Source of the DNA: an uncultured Erythrobacter sp.
GTDB taxonomy: Bacteria; Pseudomonadota; Alphaproteobacteria; Sphingomonadales; Sphingomonadaceae
NCBI GenBank assembly: GCA_947488085.1
Contig: CANKYI010000001.1
Span: 1,311,928-1,375,927, forward strand
DNA length: 64,000 nt
Direction of reading: 5' to 3'
Part shown: positions 46,743-55,416 of the stretch, in pieces
How the letters are laid out: the number at the start of each line of letters is the position of its first letter
Numbering within the stretch: position 1 is the first letter of the stretch
The notes under the pieces: model-generated
Database searches by the model: none
Seen by the model: only the letters and a program-made list of their open reading frames with translations
Told to the model about the DNA's origin: nothing
Position numbers and translations under genes: made by a program

Positions 46743-49193
46743 CTAATCCGCGTCATCCAACGCATAGGCGATGACATAGCCTCCTTTGCCGTCACGCACG
46801 CTCTGTGAATCCAGATACTCGTTAGTCGCTGGATCACGCGGGTAACGCCAACTGGGGTTTGGCACAGTCACGATGAGCGTCTGACGCCCCGATTGTGGCG
46901 CGCGATATGACATGGGAGTTGATTGCCCGTTACCGGGGAGGTCTGATGCCCAGGCTTCCTCACCCGTACGAACGTTATAGGCCCGCACTTTGGCATCCAT
47001 GGTTGAACTAATGAAGGTCAACCCGCCACGCGTCGTCAGCGTTCCTGCACGCACTGCAGTACCCACATCAATCGGCAATCCACTCCGCAAATTAAATGGC
47101 CCGGCATCGCTCATGTCACCAACCGGGCGGCTCCAGAGCAGCTTCTTGGTATTTAGATCGATCACGGCGATCCGCGCCCATGGCGGTTCAAAACAGGGAA
47201 TCGATGTGCCCAAACGCGACATAAATGGCATTGGAATGCCGAAATATTTGACCCGCATCTGGTCATACGGATCGTTTGGATTGACGTCTGGCAGAGCCGC
47301 AATGGGTGCGTTCTCATCCATGCGCACGGCGGGATGATCCTCTCCCAAAACAGCTGCGGCAACCGGCCCCGCCTGCTGAACTTGCTCTGGGGTTGCTAGG
47401 ATTACGCGGTGAGCGAGCAGCATTGGTGCGGCGACAAGCAGGCCGTTATCTGCATCAACCGAGACGCTCCCCCAATTGAACCCACCAAAGTTGCCCGGCG
47501 CAAGCAGCGTGCCACCGCGCGTTGGCGGAGTGAACATCCCCTCATACCGCATCATTCGGTATTCGATCCGACACACCATCTGATCAATAGGAGTAATGCC
47601 CCACATATCCTTTTCATGCCGATAAGGATGGAAGTTGGGCAGCGGCGATTCCGGCTGAGTTGGCGAAAGGAAATCGCCCAATTCAGGGTCTTGCGGGACG
47701 TCGACTTCGGGTATCGGGTGCACTGGAGTGCCATCACGGCGATCTAGCAAAAAGATCGAGCCCATCTTCGTTGGTAGTGCAACGGAAGGCACATTCTCGC
47801 CGTCGCGCGTCACATCTACCAAAACCGGTTGTGCCGGCGCGTCGTAGTCCCAGACATCGTGATGCACCGTTTGATACTTCCAACGCGGCTCACCGGTCGC
47901 GCCATCCAGTGCAACGATTGCTGATGACCATTCCTCATCAAAGTCGCGCCGTTCACCACCGTAATAGTCGGGGTTTGCATTTCCTGTGGGCAAGTAAACG
48001 AGATCGAGCTCTTCATCATAACTCATGACCGACCAGACATTAGGCGTGCCAGGCGTGTAGGTCTCGCCCTCTGCTGGTTCATCATAATTGCCCGGATTAC
48101 CCATATCCCATGCCCATGAGAACGCACCTGTAGTCGCATCAAAGGCGCGCACTACACCGGATGGCAAACCAAGCTTTTGGCTGTCGAGCACCAGCCCGCC
48201 CACGACCAGATTGTCGCCAGCAACGGTTGGCGGCGAGGTCTGGTAATATTCGTTGGGTGCATGTTCGCCTATGCCAGTGCGCAGGTCGACTATACCGTTT
48301 TCGCCAAAGTCGTCGCAGACCTCACCAGTCTCGGCATTCACTGCAATCAGGCTGGCATCGACGGTGGCGGTAACAATTCGCGCCGAGCACTGACCGGCAT
48401 AGCCCTCGCCCGCTTCGTAGTAAGCTACTCCGCGGCAGGTGATCGCATATTGGTGATCAGCTGGCGGAGTGATTTCCGGATCGTATTTCCATATTTCGTC
48501 GCCGGTTTCTGCATTCAGCGCGATAACGACATTAGCGGCCGCACAAAGGTAAAGATTGTCGCCCACTTGCAGCGGGGTCGCCTTAAAATCCTCTTCGCTA
48601 CCAGTGCGGTAGCGCCAGATTTCCTTGAGCCCACCAACCGTCTCTGGCGTGATGTCATCAATCGGAGCAAAGCGCGTGCCGCCAGCGGTGTTGCCATAAT
48701 TGCGCCAGTCAGATGCGAGATCAGCTTTGCCTTCGCGCACCGTTCCCGTACCATTTTGCGTGTAGCTTGGGATGCTAGCCACCAGCATGATCGCGATCGC
48801 GGCGAGTGATGGTGCACCCACCAGCCAGCGATTGGGGATAGGAATATCCGTGCCCTCTTCGCGCGCGCGAAGCGACTGGCGATACCACGGCGTCAGGAAA
48901 TAGAGACCAACGACCAGCCAAGCCGCGAGCCGAGGAAGCAGCGCGAACAGATCAAGCCCAGCCTCAAACAGCGACCAAACCACGGTAATCGCCAGAATTG
49001 CGCCATATGTCGGGACCGCACGCGAAGAGCGGCGAAAAATAAGGAACGCCGTGACCAATGTCGCCAACCCGGCGAGCACATAATACGGGCTGCCGCCGAG
49101 ATAGACCAAACCACCGCCCGGCACAGCCAGCAACAGGCCGATCAGGACAAGCAAAATGGCGTAAGCCCAATGGCCGATAGCTCGCTGTTTCAT
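46743..49193 (-). CDS. Membrane-bound PQQ-dependent dehydrogenase (Gcd-like)
   Basis: An 816-residue quinoprotein. Five N-terminal transmembrane helices (about residues 8-140) are followed by a periplasmic eight-bladed propeller starting around 155 (DWRNYGNTAGGTRFAPIDDI). This is the architecture of membrane glucose dehydrogenase, which oxidises sugars or alcohols at the periplasmic face and passes electrons to ubiquinone. There is no c-type haem motif, which excludes quinohaemoproteins. The substrate may not be glucose: its neighbours are receptors, an SDR enzyme and a VOC lipoprotein. No PQQ biosynthesis genes occur in the window. Confidence 0.9.
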   Translation of the reverse strand: MKQRAIGHWAYAILLVLIGLLLAVPGGGLVYLGGSPYYVLAGLATLVTAFLIFRRSSRAVPTYGAILAITVVWSLFEAGLDLFALLPRLAAWLVVGLYFLTPWYRQSLRAREEGTDIPIPNRWLVGAPSLAAIAIMLVASIPSYTQNGTGTVREGKADLASDWRNYGNTAGGTRFAPIDDITPETVGGLKEIWRYRTGSEEDFKATPLQVGDNLYLCAAANVVIALNAETGDEIWKYDPEITPPADHQYAITCRGVAYYEAGEGYAGQCSARIVTATVDASLIAVNAETGEVCDDFGENGIVDLRTGIGEHAPNEYYQTSPPTVAGDNLVVGGLVLDSQKLGLPSGVVRAFDATTGAFSWAWDMGNPGNYDEPAEGETYTPGTPNVWSVMSYDEELDLVYLPTGNANPDYYGGERRDFDEEWSSAIVALDGATGEPRWKYQTVHHDVWDYDAPAQPVLVDVTRDGENVPSVALPTKMGSIFLLDRRDGTPVHPIPEVDVPQDPELGDFLSPTQPESPLPNFHPYRHEKDMWGITPIDQMVCRIEYRMMRYEGMFTPPTRGGTLLAPGNFGGFNWGSVSVDADNGLLVAAPMLLAHRVILATPEQVQQAGPVAAAVLGEDHPAVRMDENAPIAALPDVNPNDPYDQMRVKYFGIPMPFMSRLGTSIPCFEPPWARIAVIDLNTKKLLWSRPVGDMSDAGPFNLRSGLPIDVGTAVRAGTLTTRGGLTFISSTMDAKVRAYNVRTGEEAWASDLPGNGQSTPMSYRAPQSGRQTLIVTVPNPSWRYPRDPATNEYLDSQSVRDGKGGYVIAYALDDAD

Positions 49194-49226
49194 GTTCTCT
49201 CCACCTGTCCAACCCGGAAACCGATA

Positions 49227-49985
49227 TCACATCGGGTGAATTGTATGACCACCGTCCAGGATGAGCGTGCGCCCAGTCATAAAATCGCTGTGATCTGAAG
49301 CAAGAAAGACCGCCGGGCCCTCCATATCTTCAAGCGTGCCGATCCGGCCAATGGCTGAACGACGGCGAGCGGAGTCCTGAAAAGCCTTGCTCGTATCAAG
49401 CGACATTTCGGTTTCGATAAAGCCGGGCAAAATCGCATTCACGCGGATACCACCTTGGCCAAGCTCCAGCGCAAGCGCTTGCACGAGACCGATGACCGCT
49501 GCTTTGGTTGTAGAATAGCTTGCTGCACCACCTGTCCCGACAAGGGCCGCGACGGACGATGTGACAATCAATCGACCACCTTCACCGCGAGCGAGCAAAT
49601 GCTCGGTTACAGGCTTCCAGGTTTGCACAACACTCATCAGGTTGAGGTCGATTGAGTCCAGCCACGTCTCACGACTGGTCAGATGCGACATTCCGCGATA
49701 GCCGCCACCGCCCGCATTGGCGAAGCAACTGTCAATCTTGCCAAACCGCTTTATCGTCCCAGCAAAAGCCTTTGCGATCTGATCCTCATCAGTCACGTCG
49801 CAGGCGAAAGCTTCCACATCTCCGCCCATCGCCCGCAGTTGTTCAATCGCAGCTGCATTTTTGTCTGTGTTGCGGCCCCATACGGCAACGTGTGCGCCGC
49901 ATTTTACCAGTCCACGCGCATATGCAAGGCCCAGTCCGCCATTGCCGCCGGTTACAATCGCAACTTTACCCGTAAGGTCGAACAT
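49227..49985 (-). CDS. SDR-family oxidoreductase
   Basis: A 252-residue classical short-chain dehydrogenase. The cofactor loop TGGNGGLG spans residues 12-19, NAG is at 90-92, and the catalytic set is Ser143/144, Tyr157 and Lys161 (YSTTK). The residue pattern after beta-2 (WGRNTDK) suits NADP(H) or NAD(H). It lies between the PQQ dehydrogenase and the VOC lipoprotein on the same strand with 14-33 bp gaps, so all three are likely one transcript. It would act on a cytoplasmic alcohol or ketone of the same substrate. Confidence 0.93.
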   Translation of the reverse strand: MFDLTGKVAIVTGGNGGLGLAYARGLVKCGAHVAVWGRNTDKNAAAIEQLRAMGGDVEAFACDVTDEDQIAKAFAGTIKRFGKIDSCFANAGGGGYRGMSHLTSRETWLDSIDLNLMSVVQTWKPVTEHLLARGEGGRLIVTSSVAALVGTGGAASYSTTKAAVIGLVQALALELGQGGIRVNAILPGFIETEMSLDTSKAFQDSARRRSAIGRIGTLEDMEGPAVFLASDHSDFMTGRTLILDGGHTIHPM

Positions 49986-49999
49986 TTGAACTCCTGAAG

Positions 50000-51109
50000 T
50001 TATTTGGTGCCGTTGTCGGCAAAATTTTTGGCTGAGAATGGTGAGCTGTCTGCGGTCTTGTGCAGCACCAGCAGATTGCCATCCGGGTCGCGGCCAAAGA
50101 TGGCCTGACCTCCCGCAAAGCTCTCGGGCCCGGCAACCAATTCGCCACCTGCATCGACCAATCGCTGACGCGCAGCATCGAGATCCGACACATCGAGCAC
50201 AATCATATTGTATCCCGCCGCATCCAATGGGCGCGGCTCAGCTGGGCGTTCAGGCAGATGGCTGTGATATTGGAAAATCTCGAGCTCCAGATTGCGAATC
50301 TGGAACCAAGCCATTTCGACTTCGACATCCTTGAGGCCGGAGACTTGATCGATTGTGTCAGCAGAGATGGGGAACCATGATCCGACATGCCGCGGCTCCT
50401 GACCGCCTAGAAATGCTGAATAAAAGTCGATCAAACCATCAAGGTTAGAAGTCGCAAGTGAGACATGACGGATGCGATATTGGTTGGTCGGTGGCTCTGG
50501 CAGATCAAGCGCCGCAATATCCACCTCCTCAATCTCAGTGACGATACCATGTGGATCAGCAAGATAGCCGTAATAGACAGGGTTCTTGGGATTGAGATGG
50601 ATCAATTCATCCGCACCCACAGGTGTCGCACCGGCGTCTCGCATTCTTGAATATGCGTTGGTCTCGCGAGCAACTTGGAAGCACACATGCGCAATGCCCG
50701 TGCCATTAACTGGCACTGCGGACATCTGCGCACCCACCTCAGAACGATTGGCTGACGTCATCAGCAACAATTGCGCATTACTACTTCGGATCAGTCTGGC
50801 TATGAGCTCATTTCCGGCAGCACTCGCGTCTGCGCCATCTTCGGCGGTTGGACCGTTCGCACCAAAGGCCGCGAGGATGCCGGTCGTCTCCAGAGCAGGG
50901 GCATCGACAACTTCGGTTGCCACAGAGTTGCCGTAATAGGCTTCGGCTGCATCCACGTCATCCACATAAACACCGACGAAGTTGACACCTAAGATGACGC
51001 TATCAGGCTCCACCTCACGCGGCTCACCACCGCCTAATAGGCTGCAACCTGCAAGCAACGCACTGGCCAGCGCCACTCCGCCAAATTTGAGCGCCTTGCG
51101 ACCGATCAT
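50000..51109 (-). CDS. Lipoprotein with two VOC (glyoxalase-fold) domains
   Basis: A 369-residue protein. ATG 51109, with GGGAGA upstream, starts a lipoprotein signal with lipobox LLAGC and lipidation at Cys22. Two vicinal-oxygen-chelate domains follow: the first has VGVYVDDVDAAEAYYGNSV and AHVCFQVA, the second YRIRHVSLATSNLDGLIDFY and GYNMIVLDVSDLDAARQRL. VOC enzymes (dioxygenases, glyoxalases, resistance proteins) are normally cytoplasmic, so an outer-membrane-tethered periplasmic version is unusual. It is divergent from the second TonB receptor with shared repeats, and may bind or pre-process the imported compound. Confidence 0.87.
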   Translation of the reverse strand: MIGRKALKFGGVALASALLAGCSLLGGGEPREVEPDSVILGVNFVGVYVDDVDAAEAYYGNSVATEVVDAPALETTGILAAFGANGPTAEDGADASAAGNELIARLIRSSNAQLLLMTSANRSEVGAQMSAVPVNGTGIAHVCFQVARETNAYSRMRDAGATPVGADELIHLNPKNPVYYGYLADPHGIVTEIEEVDIAALDLPEPPTNQYRIRHVSLATSNLDGLIDFYSAFLGGQEPRHVGSWFPISADTIDQVSGLKDVEVEMAWFQIRNLELEIFQYHSHLPERPAEPRPLDAAGYNMIVLDVSDLDAARQRLVDAGGELVAGPESFAGGQAIFGRDPDGNLLVLHKTADSSPFSAKNFADNGTK

Positions 51110-51167
51110 ATCCGTATTCTCCCGAGCAAGCTCTTCATGAAGCATTTCGGCAACGCTGCACTTAGAT

Positions 51168-51187
51168 AGACAATAAGTCAATTTAAA
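51168..51187. repeat. Operator-like 20-bp direct repeat, copy A
   Basis: Matches copy B (51231-51250) at 17 of 20 positions. Both read AGAC-N5-GTCW-ATTTAAA, and each has an inner AGAC/GTC inverted half-pair. The copies start 63 bp apart, six helical turns. Copy A lies just upstream of the -35 element of the receptor promoter and 59 bp from the divergent lipoprotein start. Confidence 0.55.
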
Positions 51188-51191
51188 AGCT

Positions 51192-51219
51192 TTGACATCG
51201 TGTATTTTAGGCATATTAC
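51192..51219 (+). promoter_or_regulatory. Strong promoter of the second TonB receptor
   Basis: TTGACA at 51192-51197 and TATTAC at 51214-51219 have 16 bp spacing, close to the sigma-70 consensus. Transcription would start near 51226, between the two 20-bp repeats, and reach ATG 51262. The repeats on either side suggest looping or cooperative repression. Confidence 0.65.
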
Positions 51220-51230
51220 GCCCTCTAGAA

Positions 51231-51250
51231 AGACATAAAGTCTATTTAAA
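51231..51250. repeat. Operator-like 20-bp direct repeat, copy B
   Basis: The second copy of the repeat, at the expected transcription start of the receptor gene. A protein bound here would block clearance. The closest regulator candidate is the TetR gene downstream of the receptor (53841-54476). Confidence 0.55.
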
Positions 51251-51261
51251 GGGAGGGAATA

Positions 51262-53676
51262 ATGTCCGTATCAGTCGGAAAAAGCACCAGAATCGCTCTG
51301 TTCGCTGGAGTCGCATCTTTATCGCTCAGCGCCTTTGCGGCTCCCGCTTATGCGCAAGATTCGGATGAAGGGGCCAATGAGGGCTCCGCTGGTAGTGGCA
51401 ATGTCATTCTCGTGACTGCACAAAAACGCTCACAAGACATTCAAGACGTTCCAATCGCGATTTCAGCTTTCGATGCCTCTGCGATCGATGACAAAGTGAT
51501 CGACGATGCAGTCGACCTTAGCTTTTCTGTTCCCAATCTGACCGTTGACCAGTTCGGCGCATCTCTGCGCGGCGTGGGTAATTTGGCAATCTCTTCGACT
51601 GCAGAAGCTGGTCTGGGATCGCATGTGAACGGCGTCTATTTGGGGTCACAAGCCACAGAGGCCGAATTTTACGACCTTGAGCGGATCGAAGTTCTGCGCG
51701 GCCCTCAAGGTACTTTGTATGGCCGCAACACCACGGCTGGTGTCCTCAATGTCATCACTCAAAAGGCGACTGACGATTTCGAAGGGTACGTCACCGCGGG
51801 GTACGGCAACTTCAATTCGATCAAACTTCGCGGGGCACTTAACGTCCCGCTGACCGAAAGCCTGTCTACTCGCATTGCAGGCTTCTTCCTCGACCGTGAC
51901 GGTTATTCCACCAACCTGTTCACCGGCAACGATGTCGATGACCGTGAGATGTTCGGCGTGCGCAGCAGCACAAAACTGGAATTTGGCGATACCCGCGCAG
52001 ACCTAGTGGTCTCCTATTTCCGCGAAAATGATCGCCGCCAGTTACGCACCAAAGTTCTCTGCGTCGAAGACCCCGCGCTTGGTTGTTCGCCTCTTGAAAG
52101 TGGGTTTGGCGTACCGAATTCACAATCTTCAATCTTCAACGCGTTTGGTGGCGCACTCGGCCTTATTGCTCCGGGCACCAACTACTTCGCAGGCAGCCTC
52201 AACCCAACGGACACGCGTCTGCTCAATGAGGATGTCGACCCGAGCTATTTCGTTGAGGAATGGCAAGGTTCGCTTGAAGTCACGCATGAATTCGGCGCAC
52301 TGACGCTGACCTCGCTCACTGGCTACACCGAGATTGAACGCGATAGCTTTCGCGATTTTGATCGGTTCGTTCCGACGGTAAACCTGCCGATCCCCGTTAC
52401 GTTCGATTTCTTCGATGATGGCACCACCGTCACAAGCAACGCCATCCTCAACGGTCGTCGTGACCGCAGCGAAGCTCGTGAATTCTACCAAGAATTGCGT
52501 TTGGCATCGGACTATGATGGACCTCTCAACTTTATCGTTGGCGGTAACTATTATGACCGTCGCAGCTCAGGCAGTTCGATCTTCACGAGCAACATCTTCG
52601 CATTCCGGCAGCAAGTGACCGGCCTCAGCGAAGATTTTGCAGCGCTGACAACTGAGTCGGACCCGACAACGACGGAGAGTTTCGGTGTTTTCGGAGAGGT
52701 TTATTTCGACCTCACAGACAACACTCGGATCACCGGCGGACTGCGCTATTCAGATGATAAGAAGACTATCCTGACACGTCAGGTATTCTTCAACCCGCAA
52801 GCCAATGGCAGCGTTCCTGACTTTACATTCGGTGAGTTTGAGCGAGGCGTTGTCACTGGCCGGATTGTTATCGATCAACGTCTGACCGACGATATTCTCG
52901 GCTATGCAAGCTTCTCTCGCGGTTACAAAGCAGGCGGCATCAATCCTGGCCAAATCGACGTGGGCGTTCGCGGCTTCGACCCTGAATTCCTGAGCGCTTA
53001 TGAAATCGGCTTTAAAGGTGGGACCGCCGATGGCACTTTCAATGCAAGTGTCGCTGCATTCTATTATGACTATGAGGGGCTCCAACTCGGTCAAACAACG
53101 CCGACTTCCGCCCTTACAGTCAACTCCGATGCCAATGTGTGGGGGGTTGAGGCCGAATTTGCCGTGCGCCCGAGCAGCCGGTTCCAAATCGATGGTAGTT
53201 TTTCCTATCTCAACACCGAAATAGTCGGTTTTGAATCGATCGATGAAACCGATCCATTTGGTGTTGCGCCAGGCACAGTTATCGTTGCACCAACGCCGGC
53301 CGGCGTGATCAAGAATGCAGATGGCAATCCCCTGCCCTTCTCACCACAGATCAAGATCAGCATCGGTGCGCAATGGGAAATTCCTGTGGGCACCTGGACG
53401 ATCACACCGCGCGTCGATCACTATTTGCAAAGCGAATTTGTGAGCTCGGCATTCGACAAGCCAATCGACCGGTTCGATGGATACAGCCAGACCGATCTCA
53501 AAGTGCTTTTGGCACCGGATGACGGTCCATTTGAGATCCGCGGCTTTGTCAAAAACCTGTTCGACAATGACGACATCACGCGCGTGTTACCAGCTGGTCG
53601 TTTGGTCGGTCGCTTCCGTGAAGTCGTGATCCTCGAACCGCGCACATACGGTGTAGAGGCAACCTTCCGCTTCTAG
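51262..53676 (+). CDS. TonB-dependent receptor (second of the island)
   Basis: An 804-residue outer-membrane receptor with signal peptide (about 1-31, PAYAQ), TonB-box region GNVILVTAQKRSQDIQDVPI, plug (RIEVLRGPQGTLYGRNTTAG) and barrel ending GVEATFRF. The start ATG has a strong GGGAGGG site 3 bp away. It is the same class as the first receptor of the island, and both plugs share LRGPQGTLYGRNT, but the sequences differ widely otherwise. The flanking repeats point to repression by a TetR protein. A terminator follows 44 bp after the stop. Confidence 0.94.
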   Translation: MSVSVGKSTRIALFAGVASLSLSAFAAPAYAQDSDEGANEGSAGSGNVILVTAQKRSQDIQDVPIAISAFDASAIDDKVIDDAVDLSFSVPNLTVDQFGASLRGVGNLAISSTAEAGLGSHVNGVYLGSQATEAEFYDLERIEVLRGPQGTLYGRNTTAGVLNVITQKATDDFEGYVTAGYGNFNSIKLRGALNVPLTESLSTRIAGFFLDRDGYSTNLFTGNDVDDREMFGVRSSTKLEFGDTRADLVVSYFRENDRRQLRTKVLCVEDPALGCSPLESGFGVPNSQSSIFNAFGGALGLIAPGTNYFAGSLNPTDTRLLNEDVDPSYFVEEWQGSLEVTHEFGALTLTSLTGYTEIERDSFRDFDRFVPTVNLPIPVTFDFFDDGTTVTSNAILNGRRDRSEAREFYQELRLASDYDGPLNFIVGGNYYDRRSSGSSIFTSNIFAFRQQVTGLSEDFAALTTESDPTTTESFGVFGEVYFDLTDNTRITGGLRYSDDKKTILTRQVFFNPQANGSVPDFTFGEFERGVVTGRIVIDQRLTDDILGYASFSRGYKAGGINPGQIDVGVRGFDPEFLSAYEIGFKGGTADGTFNASVAAFYYDYEGLQLGQTTPTSALTVNSDANVWGVEAEFAVRPSSRFQIDGSFSYLNTEIVGFESIDETDPFGVAPGTVIVAPTPAGVIKNADGNPLPFSPQIKISIGAQWEIPVGTWTITPRVDHYLQSEFVSSAFDKPIDRFDGYSQTDLKVLLAPDDGPFEIRGFVKNLFDNDDITRVLPAGRLVGRFREVVILEPRTYGVEATFRF

Positions 53677-53719
53677 TCTTCGAAACTGGCGCAGCGACCG
53701 CCTAAAAAGCTCTCTCCTC

Positions 53720-53748
53720 ATGGCTCGGCCTTTCCACGGCCGGGCCAT
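53720..53748 (+). terminator. Rho-independent terminator after the second receptor
   Basis: An 11-bp stem with arms ATGGCTCGGCC and GGCCGGGCCAT, one G-U pair, a 7-base loop and a pyrimidine-rich tail (CTCTATTTCT). It is placed to end the receptor transcript and lies in front of the convergent TetR gene. Confidence 0.75.
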
Positions 53749-53840
53749 CTCTATTTCTAACCAAGTCGGCAGTGATTTCGCCACTTTCGCAGCATTTCAG
53801 AATGGACTGGCAAGGCTGGAAAAAGTTCGTTCAGTAACGT

Positions 53841-54476
53841 TTAGCGCTTCAACGCGCGCTTACGGACCATGTAATTGTCGCGCACGCCATTGATGGTGCC
53901 GATAATCATCGAAACTGTGATGTCTTCGAGCTCTTCCATATCGACCTTATGTCGCAACAAATACGATCCAGCCGATACGGGCACACCAAAGGATATGTCG
54001 GTCACAGCGCGTGCCGTCTCCAACGGAAGGTCGAAGTTGTTGTGCACAATCTTTGCAAAATACTCGACCGCAACCTCGCGGTCAAAAGTCGCTGGATCGG
54101 TCAAATCGGAGATCGCTGGATCAGACTGCAATCGCTCAATCAAAAGCCCGCGCTTCTCAATATATCGAAGATAGACCTTCGTTACCCCGCGCACCATATC
54201 TTCAAAAGTTCGCGCATCTTCTGCTGCTGAAAATTGCGCTCTGCGCAGCGTCAGAAGCTCTCGGTCCAACAGCTCGCGCAGAATCTCCGTAGTGTTGTCA
54301 AAGTACTTATAAATAAGAGACTTACTGATATCAGCACTCTTGGCTACGCGCTCCATTGAGACTTGCGAAATGCCTTCTCGCTCGACCATTCCAGCCGCCG
54401 CATCAAGGATCATAGATCGGCGTACTTCAGGCGAATAGCGCCGCTGAATCTTAGCCTTCTCAACCGTTTTGACCAT
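53841..54476 (-). CDS. TetR-family regulator
   Basis: A 211-residue TetR-type protein with an N-terminal helix-turn-helix (about residues 20-70, SMERVAKSADISKSLIYKYF) and a helical effector domain. A very basic tail (VRKRALKR) ends it. It converges on the second receptor and is the only regulator near the 20-bp repeats, so it is the likely repressor of the receptor and lipoprotein genes. Its ligand is unknown. Confidence 0.9.
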   Translation of the reverse strand: MVKTVEKAKIQRRYSPEVRRSMILDAAAGMVEREGISQVSMERVAKSADISKSLIYKYFDNTTEILRELLDRELLTLRRAQFSAAEDARTFEDMVRGVTKVYLRYIEKRGLLIERLQSDPAISDLTDPATFDREVAVEYFAKIVHNNFDLPLETARAVTDISFGVPVSAGSYLLRHKVDMEELEDITVSMIIGTINGVRDNYMVRKRALKR

Positions 54477-54599
54477 TGCTTGAATGTCTCGCGAAATTGG
54501 AAACCGAACTACTTGGACTGGCTAACAGATTTACCAATTCAACTCCATCCCAGCACTTTTTTCACATGCAAAAGATGACTGCAAATTTGGTAACGGCGG

Positions 54600-54838
54600 A
54601 CGGGCTTGAACCCCGAAGAGACGGATTGTTAATTAGCTCGACATGCCAGAGACTTGGCCGGAATTTGCAAGCGACGTGGGCCCACTTGCTGCGACGGATC
54701 AAAGCCTCAATCAGCTATAAACCCACCGGCAACATCCGAGCGATCCAAATCTTGCTGGATCACTCCAAGATTGAGAACACGGTGCCGTATCTCCGCGTCG
54801 ACATTAAAGACGCCCTTATACGTGCTCATACTTGCCGC
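54600..54838 (+). pseudogene. Eroded tyrosine recombinase, C-terminal part
   Basis: The stretch from about 54668 to 54836 translates to AHLLRRIKASISYKPTGNIR and ILLDHSKIENTVPYLRVDIK. This matches the end of plasmid- or phage-type integrases, which read roughly THSMRRTKATL, LLGHTKxESTVRYLG. The HxxR, second His and the nucleophilic Tyr survive, but the N-terminal core-binding half and the first catalytic Arg are absent. No start or ribosome-binding site is convincing. The rest of 54477-54990, about 510 bp, shows no other gene. It is the only mobile-element trace seen in the window and lies between two gene islands. Confidence 0.6.
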
Positions 54839-55020
54839 GAAAAACGAGATATGACCGGAGCTTCGGCGCCAAGTGTACTCGGGCTGGCATCCGCTCATGA
54901 ACGTGTCGAGCCCGCATCTAGCAATTATCACATTCGGCCTGACTAGTTAGGCGTTCGTCGAACTTCTGAGCTCCGCCTAGTTCAACTGGTTGACGATCGA
55001 GGAACACACGCCTACGCGAA

Positions 55021-55037
55021 ATGTGATAACATCACAT
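55021..55037. promoter_or_regulatory. Zur-box-like palindrome before the metal-uptake operon
   Basis: ATGTGAT-AAC-ATCACAT is a perfect 7-bp inverted repeat. It matches the ATGTNAT-N3-ATNACAT layout of alphaproteobacterial zinc-uptake regulator (Zur) sites, with a symmetric G/C at one position in each arm. It lies 9 bp upstream of ATG 55047, over the expected transcription start. A loose -35 TTGACG at 54990-54995 precedes it. Repressor binding when zinc is plentiful would silence the operon. Confidence 0.55.
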
Positions 55038-55046
55038 CGAGCCTCT

Positions 55047-55403
55047 ATGCCCTCCTCTTCCACCATTGATCGCGCTGCTATTGCACTCAGCTTTGCTTGT
55101 GTGGCGCATTGTGTTGCGCTGCCAGTGATCGCCATTGCAGCGCCTCTCTTGTCTACAACCGCTGAGGCCGAGTGGGTGCATTGGCTGCTAACAGCCCTTG
55201 CGATTGGGGCATCGGCAATTGTGATGGCAAAGGCTCATTCGGGACGTGAGCCCTCTTTCCTTGTTCCAGCGCTCAGCGGCATCGGCTTGATGCTTGCTGC
55301 GCTTTTCGCCGAACATTGGGGCCTCAACGAGACGATCCTGACCCTTTCGGGCGGCCTACTGATGGCAGCCGCACATATTTTCCGCCTAATTCGACACACA
55401 TGA
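55047..55403 (+). CDS. MerC-domain membrane protein
   Basis: A 118-residue protein with four hydrophobic helices. The first helix holds SFACVAHCVALP, with the paired Cys18 and Cys22 characteristic of MerC metal-transport proteins and a His between them (residue 21). MerC proteins carry mercuric and probably other soft metals across the inner membrane. ATG 55047 is preferred over a TTG at 54990, which would place the Zur-like box inside the gene. It is the first gene of the uptake operon and probably passes or senses the metal delivered by it. Confidence 0.82.
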   Translation: MPSSSTIDRAAIALSFACVAHCVALPVIAIAAPLLSTTAEAEWVHWLLTALAIGASAIVMAKAHSGREPSFLVPALSGIGLMLAALFAEHWGLNETILTLSGGLLMAAAHIFRLIRHT

Positions 55404-55416
55404 TCCGGGGGTCCTC

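Noticed and set aside
46743..49193. Methanol/ethanol-type soluble PQQ dehydrogenase
   Set aside because: Five N-terminal membrane helices and no disulphide-ring or haem motif fit the membrane glucose dehydrogenase class instead.
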